Made by a program: the position numbers and the translations under genes
Notes under the pieces: model-generated
What the model saw: the letters and a program-made list of their open reading frames with translations, nothing else
Told to the model about the DNA's origin: nothing
Database searches by the model: none
Part shown: one piece after another, positions 16,331 to 23,933 of the stretch
Layout of the letters: each line of letters opens with the position of its first letter
How positions within the stretch are numbered: the stretch's first letter is position 1
Source: Methylocystis sp. MJC1
GTDB lineage: Bacteria; Pseudomonadota; Alphaproteobacteria; Rhizobiales; Beijerinckiaceae
Reading direction: 5' to 3'
Assembly: GCF_026427715.1 (NCBI RefSeq)
Contig: NZ_CP107558.1
Location: 2,655,001-2,719,000, forward strand
DNA: 64,000 nt

Positions 16331-16705
16331 TCACGCGCTCAGGAAAATTGCAGGCGGGCCACGCGCGAGCCGGCCGCGCGCAAGGCGCGCCGGGGCGCCG
16401 GCGCTATCGGCGGCGATAAAGCGGACGCTGTAAAAGAGGCGGGGCTGGGCGAGATCGGGATAGAAGGCCCCGACCGGAAGCAAGGGCGGCCCAGCGCAGA
16501 GAAGGCAGGACTCGCACATATGATGGTGCGCGTCGCGGCCTCGATCGCCCGAGTCGGGCTCGCTGGCGTGCGACAGGCCGCAATGGTCCGAGATTTGCGG
16601 ATCGAAGCCGTTGGGCGTCGCGCGCGCAGCGCCGAGCCCGCCCGCCACGGTCTGCAGGACCATGACGAACGCGACCAGCAAGGCGCGCAACGATGACGGC
16701 CGCAT
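16331..16705 (-). CDS. DUF2946-like exported protein (first gene copy)
   Basis: This 124-residue protein heads the TonB unit. It has a signal peptide (about 5-30), then the sequence D-A-H-H-H-M-C-E-S-C-L-L-C, a His/Cys cluster like those of the two paralogues downstream but with C-x2-C-x2-C spacing. GAGGGACGAAG precedes the ATG at 16705. Its stop is about 155 bp before the receptor start. A role in binding or sensing the metal handled by the receptor is inferred from context only. Confidence 0.65.
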   Translation of the reverse strand: MRPSSLRALLVAFVMVLQTVAGGLGAARATPNGFDPQISDHCGLSHASEPDSGDRGRDAHHHMCESCLLCAGPPLLPVGAFYPDLAQPRLFYSVRFIAADSAGAPARLARGRLARGPPAIFLSA

Positions 16706-16750
16706 CTTCGTCCCTCAAAAACTTTTACGGTAATTTAATCGCTTAGCTGG

Positions 16751-16765
16751 GCTTGGAAGCCAAGC
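16751..16765. promoter_or_regulatory. Inverted repeat upstream of the TonB unit
   Basis: GCTTGG-AAG-CCAAGC, with 6-bp arms, lies about 45 bp before the first gene of the minus-strand unit and in the divergent region shared with apaG. It could be an operator of the metal-responsive type. No regulator is encoded nearby. Confidence 0.3.
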
Positions 16766-16902
16766 GGGCGTTTTCCTGTCGCTGTAAAAATCTCATGCGA
16801 CGTGTCGAATCCGCCACAATCCGTCAGGCGCCCAGGAAACAGGCAGACAGGCGCCCGGAGAATGACATTCCTCTTTCGCAGAAGCCGTTTTAAGCTCCGG
16901 CC

Positions 16903-17295
16903 ATGTATACCGCCATCACCAAAGACATTCGGGTCACGGCGCTGCCGGATTTCCTGCCCGAGAATTCAGACCCCATCCAAGGCCGGTTCTTCTGGGCCTA
17001 TACCATCGAGATCGCCAATCTCGGCCGCGCCCGCGTGCAGCTCCTCTCGCGGCATTGGATCGTCATCGACGCCAATGGCCGACGCGAGGAAGTCCGCGGG
17101 CCCGGGGTCGTTGGCGAGCAGCCGGTGCTCGAGCCCGGCGAGACATTCCGATACGAGTCGGGCTGCCCGCTGGCCACGCCGTCGGGATTGATGCAAGGTA
17201 GTTATCGAATGGTCACGGATTCGGGCGAAACATTCGACGTGGAGGTTCCGGCCTTCTCGCTCGACAGCCCTATGTCCAATCCTACGCTGAACTAG
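16903..17295 (+). CDS. apaG: ApaG domain protein
   Basis: This 130-residue protein is a single ApaG/FN3-like domain, normal in length, with the conserved block FFWAYTIEIANLG, RHWIVIDANG and a C-terminal MVTDSGETFDVEVPAFSLD. ApaG proteins are linked to cobalt and magnesium sensitivity in enterobacteria and bind nucleotides; the exact role is unsettled. It is 18 bp upstream of argE on the same strand. In many Rhizobiales apaG lies beside metZ; here the TonB unit separates them. Confidence 0.93.
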   Translation: MYTAITKDIRVTALPDFLPENSDPIQGRFFWAYTIEIANLGRARVQLLSRHWIVIDANGRREEVRGPGVVGEQPVLEPGETFRYESGCPLATPSGLMQGSYRMVTDSGETFDVEVPAFSLDSPMSNPTLN

Positions 17296-17313
17296 CTTGC
17301 CCCAGATCGCCTG

Positions 17314-18471
17314 ATGGACGCTCTCGACCGCGCAATCGACATGACCGCAAGGCTCGTGGCTTTCGACACCGAAAGCTCGAAGTCGAACCTGGCGCTGATC
17401 GACTTTGTCGAGGCCTATCTGCGCGAACAGGGCGTGCCCTTCGCGCGCGCCCCCAACGCCCTCGGCGACAAGGCCGCCATCTTCGCCACCATCGGCCCGA
17501 TGGCGCCGGGGGGCGTGCTGCTCTCGGGCCATACGGACGTCGTGCCCGTCGACGGCCAGGAGTGGAGCTTCGATCCTTTCACCCTACGGCGCGACGGCGG
17601 GCGTCTCTATGGGCGCGGCGCGGTGGATATGAAGGGATTCGGCGCCGTCGCTCTGGCGATGATCCCGGAATTCAAAAAGGCGGCGCTGGCGCGCCCCATC
17701 CATATTCTCTTGAGCTACGACGAGGAAACGACCTGCCTCGGCCCGCTGGACATGATCGCGCGGCTCGGCGTCGATCTGCCCCGCCCCAACGCCGTGATCG
17801 TGGGCGAGCCGACCTCCATGGAGGTCGCCGACGCGCATAAGAGCGTCACGACCTTTACCACCCATGTGCGCGGTTTCGAAATCCACTCGGCCAATCTGCA
17901 TCGGGGCGTGAGCGCCGTGCATATCGCCTGCCGACTGGTGACGGAGCTGGAGCGAATCTCGGAAGAGGTGCGCGCCGAAGGCGACCCCTCGGGCCGTTTC
18001 GATCCGCCCTACTCCACCATCCATGTCGGCTTCATCAAGGGCGGCACGGCCCGCAACATCGTCGCGAAAGATTGCGAATTCCACTGGGAATTTCGCGGCC
18101 TGCCGGGCGCCGCGCCGACGCTGGCGCGCGACCGGCTCGAAGCCTATTCCGACGGCCTGCGCAAAACGGTTTTCGCGAATTTCCCCCAGTGCGGGATCGA
18201 CACCGACACGCTGGTGAAGGTGCCCGGCCTCGCGCCCCAGCCGGGCTCGGACGCCGAGGTTCTGGCGCTGCGCCTCGCGCGCCGCAACAACACGATCGCC
18301 GTGCCCTATGCCACGGAGGCCGGACATTTCCAGGAGGCGGGCGTTCCGACCGTCGTCTGCGGGCCCGGCCGCATCGATCAGGCCCACCAGCCGGACGAAT
18401 ATATCGACATCTCCGAGTTGGCCGCCTGCGTCGATTTCATGCGCGCTCTGGCGCGGGAGCTGGAAACGTAG
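17314..18471 (+). CDS. argE: Acetylornithine deacetylase (M20 family)
   Basis: This 385-residue M20 metallohydrolase is expected to remove the acetyl group from N-acetylornithine in arginine synthesis. Metal ligands are visible: H73 and D75 in SGHTDVVP, D105 in GRGAVDMKG, and E137-E138 in YDEETTCLG. A dimerisation domain sits in the middle, and a C-terminal histidine lies in QAHQPDEYI. The specific substrate assignment is from overall similarity; related M20 deacylases cannot be fully excluded. Confidence 0.88.
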   Translation: MDALDRAIDMTARLVAFDTESSKSNLALIDFVEAYLREQGVPFARAPNALGDKAAIFATIGPMAPGGVLLSGHTDVVPVDGQEWSFDPFTLRRDGGRLYGRGAVDMKGFGAVALAMIPEFKKAALARPIHILLSYDEETTCLGPLDMIARLGVDLPRPNAVIVGEPTSMEVADAHKSVTTFTTHVRGFEIHSANLHRGVSAVHIACRLVTELERISEEVRAEGDPSGRFDPPYSTIHVGFIKGGTARNIVAKDCEFHWEFRGLPGAAPTLARDRLEAYSDGLRKTVFANFPQCGIDTDTLVKVPGLAPQPGSDAEVLALRLARRNNTIAVPYATEAGHFQEAGVPTVVCGPGRIDQAHQPDEYIDISELAACVDFMRALARELET

Positions 18472-18559
18472 ATTTCGGACAGTAGCAGCGCCGGGTCGGA
18501 AAGCGTAGCGCGCGCGACCGGTGTCTCGGCCGCGCGCCCCAAAAACGCGAAAAATCTTT

Positions 18560-18862
18560 TTAGCAGGCCCAAACCCAGCGGCCATACCACCAGCGCCAGC
18601 AGGCGCCGCGATAGCCGCCGTAGCCGCCGCCATAATAAGGCCGGCGCCAGCCATAGCCGTAGCCGCCACCATGCCATCCATAGCCGCCGCCATGCCAGCC
18701 GGGGCCGCCATGCCAGCCGTGTCCTCCCCAACCGCCGCCGTGTCCTCCCCAGCCACCGCCATGGCCCCAGCCGCCGCCGTGACCCCAGCCTCCCGCAAAC
18801 GCTGCATCTGGCGCGGCCAGGAGGCCCGCCGCCACGACCAAACAGGATAACTTCTTGAGCAT
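18560..18862 (-). CDS. Secreted Gly/His/Trp-rich repeat protein
   Basis: This 100-residue protein has a signal peptide (MLKKLSCLVVAAGLLAAPDA, cleavage near AFA-GG). The mature part is almost wholly Gly, His, Trp and Tyr. It shows repeats of G-G-W-G-H-G, then G-G-Y-G-W-H-G, and ends with a Cys/Trp/Arg-rich segment CWRWWYGRWVWAC. GGAG precedes the ATG. Such small exported proteins are common in Rhizobiales and have no known function. The regularly spaced histidines could bind metals, but that is inference. Confidence 0.8.
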   Translation of the reverse strand: MLKKLSCLVVAAGLLAAPDAAFAGGWGHGGGWGHGGGWGGHGGGWGGHGWHGGPGWHGGGYGWHGGGYGYGWRRPYYGGGYGGYRGACWRWWYGRWVWAC

Positions 18863-19125
18863 GGACGTATTCTCCGAAGTCTTGTCTCTGCCTCAGGGGC
18901 GCATAGGGAGCGTCCGCTTTGGCGCCTGAACCATGGGTGAACGCTCACGCTGGCCCCGCTGTTCCGCTTCGCCAGCAAACAACCCCAGGGTGTAAGACTG
19001 GCAAATGCCTCGCGAAGCGGCATCCGGCATTGCTTTCGTAAGTCGAGCGGCTATAGTCCGCGCCCGTTCAGACGCCCGCTCGACGCCTTCAAAACGCGCG
19101 TCGCGCCTACGATAGAGACGCTGCG

Positions 19126-19638
19126 ATGAAACTGATCACGGACGCCATGGCGCAAACCGAACAGCCGACGGCCCCCGCCCAACCGGCGCCCGCGCCAGCC
19201 GCCCCGACGCCTTCCCCTGCCCCCAGCGCGCCCGCTACGCAGACGAGCGTCGGCGCAGCCGGCCCCGCCGCTGACGCCAACCAGCCGCCGTCGATTCCCG
19301 ATCTCATGGCCCAGCTCGTTCCCATCTTCGTGGTGATGGGCATTGTCTATATTCTCGTCATCCGGCCGCGCGCGCGCCGCGAGAAGGCGGAGCAGGAATC
19401 GCTGCGCAACGTCCGCCGAGGCGACGTGATCGTCACGACCGGCGGCCTCGTCGGCAAGGTGGCGAGAGCGATCGACGACAACGAAATCGAACTCGAGATC
19501 GCCCCCAACACCCGCATCCGCCTCATTCGCACGGCGATCGCCAGCGTGCGCGCAAAGGGTGAGCCTGTGAAGGACACCCCTGCGCCGGCGCCTGCCAAGG
19601 CGGCCAAGCCTGCTCCCGAGACCAAGGCGAAGCCGTAA
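19126..19638 (+). CDS. yajC: Preprotein translocase subunit YajC
   Basis: This 170-residue protein has one membrane segment (about 61-80, LVPIFVVMGIVYILVIRP) and the YajC cytosolic domain with NVRRGDVIVTTGGLVGKV. It associates with SecD and SecF, whose genes follow. Compared with the usual 100-120 residues it has a Pro/Ala-rich N-terminal arm of about 55 residues and a similar C-terminal tail. An internal ATG at 19147 is an alternative start but would keep most of the arm. Confidence 0.92.
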   Translation: MKLITDAMAQTEQPTAPAQPAPAPAAPTPSPAPSAPATQTSVGAAGPAADANQPPSIPDLMAQLVPIFVVMGIVYILVIRPRARREKAEQESLRNVRRGDVIVTTGGLVGKVARAIDDNEIELEIAPNTRIRLIRTAIASVRAKGEPVKDTPAPAPAKAAKPAPETKAKP

Positions 19639-19681
19639 CACGCCTCTCATCGCGCGGACCCTCTGACGAAATAGCGACACG

Positions 19682-21271
19682 ATGCTGCGATTCTCTACCT
19701 GGAAATTCCTCGCCATCGTGGCGATGACCCTCGCCGCCGTCCTGGTGACGGTCCCGAGCATGTTGTCGCCATCGACTTACGAGGCGCTCGCGGCGCGGCT
19801 GCCGTCATGGGTCATGCCGCCGACCATCGTGCTCGGCCTCGATCTACAGGGCGGCTCGCACGTGATGCTGGAGGTCGACCAGTCGGACCTTCTGAACACG
19901 CAGATCAAGAATCTGCGCGACGACGTGCGCCGCATTCTGCGTGAAGAGAAGGTGGCGATCACGGGCGGCATCGGCGCGACGACGCGCGGCGTGCAGCTGC
20001 GCGTCCCGGACGCCGCGGACCGCGAGAAAATCCTGCCGCGCCTGCGCCAGCTGCGCGGCAGCTTCAACGCGAATGTGGGCGGCCAGTCGCCCCTCGACGT
20101 CGATACGACGCCGGAAGGCCTCGTCCGCGTCACCGTCACCGACGCCGGCCTGCGCGACAAGTCGCGCAAGGCGGTCGAGCAGTCGATCGAAGTCATTCGC
20201 CGCCGCGTCGATGCGCTCGGCACGCGCGAACCTTCGATCCAGCGCCAGGGCGACGATCGCGTTCTCGTGCAGGTGCCGGGCCTTCAGGACCCGCAGACCC
20301 TCAAGGACATTCTCGGCCAGACCGCCAAGCTCGAATTCCGCCTCGTCGCCGAGCCGGGCCAGAACCCGGCCGAGGTCGAGGAGCTGGATCAGGTCGACGA
20401 GCAGGGCAAGCTGCCCGTCGAAAAGCAGGTCATGGTGCAGGGCGAGGATCTCACCGACGCCCAGCCCGGCTTCGACCAGCAGCGCAGCGGCGAGCCGGTC
20501 GTGAACTTCCGCTTCAATATCCGCGGCGCGCAGAAATTCGGCGACGTGACCTCCAAGAACGTCGGCCGCCTCTTCGCCATCGTGCTCGACAACAAGGTAA
20601 TCTCGGCGCCGCGCATTTTGACGCCCATCACCGGCGGCTCAGGCCAGATTTCCGGCCGCTTCACCGTCGAGCAGGCGAATAATCTCGCCATCCTGCTGCG
20701 CGCCGGCGCCCTGCCTGCAAAGCTCAATATCGTCGAAGAGCGCACCGTCGGCCCCGGCCTCGGCCAGGACTCGATCGACGCCGGCAAGCGCGCCGCCTTT
20801 GTCGGCGCGGGTCTCGTCGTCTTCTATATGCTCATCACCTACGGCGTGTTCGGCGTCTTCGCCAATCTGGCGCTCTTCGTCCACATCGCCTTCATCTTCG
20901 CCGGCCTGGTGCTGCTCGGCTCGACGCTCACGCTGCCCGGCATCGCCGGCATTGTGCTGACCATCGGCATGGCGGTCGACTCCAACGTGCTGATCTATGA
21001 GCGCATCCGCGAGGAGAACCACGCGGGGCGGTCGATCCTCGCCTCGCTCGACGCGGGCTTCAACCGCGCCTTCGCAACCATCGTCGACTCCAACGTGACC
21101 ATGGGCGTCGCCGCGCTGATTCTCTACTTCCTGGGCTCGGGTCCGGTGCGCGGCTTCGCCGTGTCGCTGGGGCTCGGCATTCTGACCACCATCGTCACCG
21201 CCGTGACCATGACCCGCATGATGATCGCGGTCTGGTATCACTATGCGCGCCCGACCAAGCTGCCGATCTAA
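19682..21271 (+). CDS. secD: Protein translocase subunit SecD
   Basis: This 529-residue inner-membrane protein uses the proton gradient to help proteins cross after SecA. It has one N-terminal span, the periplasmic P1 domain with LGLDLQGGSHVMLEV, and five C-terminal spans including GMAVDSNVLIYERIREE. It lies 43 bp after yajC and 15 bp before secF on the same strand, so the three form an operon. Confidence 0.97.
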   Translation: MLRFSTWKFLAIVAMTLAAVLVTVPSMLSPSTYEALAARLPSWVMPPTIVLGLDLQGGSHVMLEVDQSDLLNTQIKNLRDDVRRILREEKVAITGGIGATTRGVQLRVPDAADREKILPRLRQLRGSFNANVGGQSPLDVDTTPEGLVRVTVTDAGLRDKSRKAVEQSIEVIRRRVDALGTREPSIQRQGDDRVLVQVPGLQDPQTLKDILGQTAKLEFRLVAEPGQNPAEVEELDQVDEQGKLPVEKQVMVQGEDLTDAQPGFDQQRSGEPVVNFRFNIRGAQKFGDVTSKNVGRLFAIVLDNKVISAPRILTPITGGSGQISGRFTVEQANNLAILLRAGALPAKLNIVEERTVGPGLGQDSIDAGKRAAFVGAGLVVFYMLITYGVFGVFANLALFVHIAFIFAGLVLLGSTLTLPGIAGIVLTIGMAVDSNVLIYERIREENHAGRSILASLDAGFNRAFATIVDSNVTMGVAALILYFLGSGPVRGFAVSLGLGILTTIVTAVTMTRMMIAVWYHYARPTKLPI

Positions 21272-21286
21272 GAGGCGAAAACACCG

Positions 21287-22378
21287 ATGAAACTCCTGCG
21301 CCTCGCTCCGGAGAATACAAAATTCCCGTTCATGCGCTTCCGGCGCGTGAGCTATCCCTTCTCTGCCGTGCTATCGCTCATCGCCGTCGCGCTCTTCATC
21401 TTCAAGGGCATGAATTTCGGCATCGACTTCGCCGGCGGCACGGTCATCGAGCTGCGCGCCAAATCGGGCTTCGCCGAAGTCGCGACGCTGCGCGGCCTCG
21501 GCGAAAACCTGAAGCTCGGCGACATCGAAGTGCAGGCATTCGGCAATCAGGCCGACGCCACGCTGCGTTTCGGCCTGCAACCCGGCGGCGACAAGGCGCA
21601 GCAGGAAGCGGTCGAGAAGGTGCGCGGCGCGGTTGAGAACCAATATGACGTGCGCCGCGTCGAAGTGGTCGGTCCGCGCGTTTCGAACGAGCTGGTGCAG
21701 TCCGGCACGCTTGGCGTCGTCATTTCGATTCTCGCGGTTCTGACCTATCTCTGGTTCCGCTTCGAATGGCAGTTCGCCATCGGCGCGGTCATCGCGACGA
21801 TGCACGACCTTCTGCTCACGGTCGGCTTCTTCTCGATCACGCAACTCGAATTCAACACCACCTCGATCGCCGCCATTCTCACAATCGTCGGCTATTCGCT
21901 GAACGAAACGGTCGTCGTGCTCGACCGTATCCGCGAGAATATGCGCAAGTATAAGAAGATGGCGACGGCGCAGATGGTCGATATGTCGATCAACGCCGTG
22001 CTGCCGCGCACCATCATGACCGCGACGACGGTCATGCTCGCCCTTATCGCGCTCGTCATCTTCGGCGGTCAGGTCATCCGCTCCTTCTCGCTCGCGATGA
22101 TCTGGGGCATTTTTGTCGCGACCTATTCGTCAATCTTCATCTGCTCTCCCATGCTGATCTATCTTGGCCTGCGCACCGAGGACGTTGCGCGGCCGGCTGA
22201 GGAGAAACCAGAGGCCGAAGCGGCGACGGAAGACGAGTATTTTGGGTCTGCGGACTCTTATGCGGCCTCCATGTCGGACGACATCGGCGACGCGCCTGTG
22301 CCCGCTGCCCCGAAGCGCCCCGCCACCAAGGCGGCGACGAAGCCGAAGTCGGGCGCGCGACGCAACCGCCCGAAATAG
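21287..22378 (+). CDS. secF: Protein translocase subunit SecF
   Basis: This 363-residue partner of SecD has an N-terminal span followed by GMNFGIDFAGGTVIEL and five more spans with GYSLNETVVVLDRIREN. A soluble Lys/Pro/Ala-rich cytosolic tail of about 60 residues follows the last span. It is 15 bp after secD. Normal family architecture; the tail is longer than in E. coli. Confidence 0.97.
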   Translation: MKLLRLAPENTKFPFMRFRRVSYPFSAVLSLIAVALFIFKGMNFGIDFAGGTVIELRAKSGFAEVATLRGLGENLKLGDIEVQAFGNQADATLRFGLQPGGDKAQQEAVEKVRGAVENQYDVRRVEVVGPRVSNELVQSGTLGVVISILAVLTYLWFRFEWQFAIGAVIATMHDLLLTVGFFSITQLEFNTTSIAAILTIVGYSLNETVVVLDRIRENMRKYKKMATAQMVDMSINAVLPRTIMTATTVMLALIALVIFGGQVIRSFSLAMIWGIFVATYSSIFICSPMLIYLGLRTEDVARPAEEKPEAEAATEDEYFGSADSYAASMSDDIGDAPVPAAPKRPATKAATKPKSGARRNRPK

Positions 22379-22402
22379 GCGCTCACGCAGAAGGCGCGCA
22401 TC

Positions 22403-22777
22403 ATGACCGCCCCGCAGGGCTATGTCCCGGGCCGCTACAAAATCGACGATTATGGCGACGGCGGCTTTCGCTTCGCCGATATGTCGCACCGCGGCTCGGT
22501 CCTCGCCCTGCCGACCGGCATACGCGCCATCGCGCCTCGCGCCTGGACCGAGATCGATGCGGCCACGATCGATCTCGCGCTGTCCGAGTCGGGCGAGCTG
22601 GACCTGTTCATCGTCGGCACGGGCAAGGATCTGATGCCGCTGGCGTCGTCGCTACGCGCCAAATTGCGCGAGGCGGGGGTCGGCTGCGAAACCATGGCGA
22701 CGGGCGCGGCCGTGCGCACTTACAACATGCTCATCGACGAAGGCCGCCAGGTCGGCGCGCTGCTGATCGCAGTGTGA
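22403..22777 (+). CDS. Mth938-like domain protein (NDUFAF3 homologue)
   Basis: This 124-residue protein is a single Mth938/DUF498 domain, with FIVGTGKDLMPL in the core and AVRTYNMLIDEGRQVGALLIAV at the end. The human homologue NDUFAF3 is an assembly factor of respiratory complex I. It starts 24 bp after secF and shares its strand. The gene after it is a homologue of another complex I assembly factor, which strengthens the assignment by context. Confidence 0.85.
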   Translation: MTAPQGYVPGRYKIDDYGDGGFRFADMSHRGSVLALPTGIRAIAPRAWTEIDAATIDLALSESGELDLFIVGTGKDLMPLASSLRAKLREAGVGCETMATGAAVRTYNMLIDEGRQVGALLIAV

Positions 22778-22802
22778 TGGAGAAGGCGCTCGGCTCGCTC
22801 CC

Positions 22803-23045
22803 CTGTCATTCCCGGCGCGCCAAAGGCGCGACCGGAAATTCTGAGCGACGGCGACCGCCTTCTGGATTCCCGATCGCGCTGCGCGCGTCGGGAATGACAG
22901 TCGCCAATACGCCCCCGAACGCGCCCACGTTAGGACTCTTTGGCGGCCTCAGGGCTTGTCATTCCCGGCGGGCCAAGGGCCCGACCGGGAATCCAGAGCA
23001 GCGGCGACAGCTCCTGTGCGCGCCTGAAGGCGCGCGGTCCGGGGG
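22803..23045. repeat. Cluster of palindromic REP-like elements
   Basis: The gap between the Mth938 and squalene-synthase-like genes is filled with palindromes. CTGTCATTCCCG at 22803 is mirrored by CGGGAATGACAG near 22891-22902. A second unit, TTGTCATTCCCGG followed by CCGGGAATCCAGAG, spans about 22957-23000. A third palindrome, GCGCGCCTGAAGGCGCGC, ends the cluster near 23020-23037. Related copies occur near 27780 and 29150. No protein gene is seen here. Confidence 0.8.
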
Positions 23046-23096
23046 GCCCCTCTGGACCGCACGCCTTCAGTCGCGCCACCGGCGCGAGCGCTCATC

Positions 23097-23903
23097 ATGA
23101 GCGCCGCCCCCGACCACTACGCCATCTGTGAAGCGGCGCTGCGCGAGCGCGACCGGGACCTCTGGCTCGCGAGCCTCTTCGCGCCGCCGGCTGCGCGCAA
23201 ACATATCCACGCCGTCTACGCCTATGCGTTCGAGGCCGCGGATGTGCGCGCGAAAGTCTCGCAGCCTCTGCTCGGCGAGATGCGACTGCGCTGGTGGACC
23301 GACGCGCTCTCCAACGAAGCTTCCGAGGGAACCCGCGCCCACCCCGTCGCCGACGCGCTGATCGACACGATCGAGCGCTTCGCTCTGCCCCGTGAGGAAT
23401 TCATCGCGCTCTCCGACGCCCATGTCGCCGATCTCTACGACGACCAAATGCCCGACATGGCCACCTTGGAAACCTACTGCCGGGCGACGGCCGCCGGCCC
23501 CATCCGCTGGGCGGCGCGCATTCTCGGCGCGCCGGACTCTCCGGCCTTCGACGACGCCGGCATGGCGCTCGGCATCGCCCGCGTGCTGCGGCTTCCCTCA
23601 GGCGCGCTTCTCCCGGCCGATCTGCTCGCGCGCCACGGCGCCGATATTCACGCCAATAACGCGGCCCTGCGCGCGGCCCTTTTGGAGCTACGCGACAAGG
23701 CGCAGGCCCATTATGACGCGGCCCGCCGCGCAGCGAGCGCACTGCCCAAGGGCCGAGAGGCCTTGCTGGCCGCTGCGATGGTTCCGGCCTATCTGGCGCG
23801 GGTCGCCGCCTCGGATTACGATCCGCTGCGCGGTTTGAGCGAAATCTCGCCCCTGCGGCGGCAATGGCGGATTTGGCGCGCCTCTCGCGGCGTCGGCCTT
23901 TGA
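23097..23903 (+). CDS. Squalene/phytoene synthase family protein (NDUFAF6 homologue)
   Basis: This 268-residue protein has the all-helical trans-prenyltransferase fold (AVYAYAFEAADVR, GEMRLRWWTDAL, DLYDDQMPDMATLETYC). The aspartate-rich motifs are degenerate, so it is probably not a carotenoid or hopanoid synthase. It matches the alphaproteobacterial relatives of NDUFAF6, a complex I assembly factor. Its neighbour is an NDUFAF3 homologue, in the same direction. It is 30 bp upstream of regB. Confidence 0.8.
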   Translation: MSAAPDHYAICEAALRERDRDLWLASLFAPPAARKHIHAVYAYAFEAADVRAKVSQPLLGEMRLRWWTDALSNEASEGTRAHPVADALIDTIERFALPREEFIALSDAHVADLYDDQMPDMATLETYCRATAAGPIRWAARILGAPDSPAFDDAGMALGIARVLRLPSGALLPADLLARHGADIHANNAALRAALLELRDKAQAHYDAARRAASALPKGREALLAAAMVPAYLARVAASDYDPLRGLSEISPLRRQWRIWRASRGVGL

Positions 23904-23933
23904 CAAGCGCCGCACGGCGCCGGAAGAAGAAGC

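Noticed and set aside
22803..23045. A CRISPR-like array
   Set aside because: The repeats are palindromes of unequal spacing and several families, not regular direct repeats with spacers, and no cas genes are present.
23097..23903. A carotenoid or hopanoid synthase
   Set aside because: The Asp-rich catalytic motifs are degenerate and the neighbour is an NDUFAF3 homologue, so the assembly-factor branch fits better.
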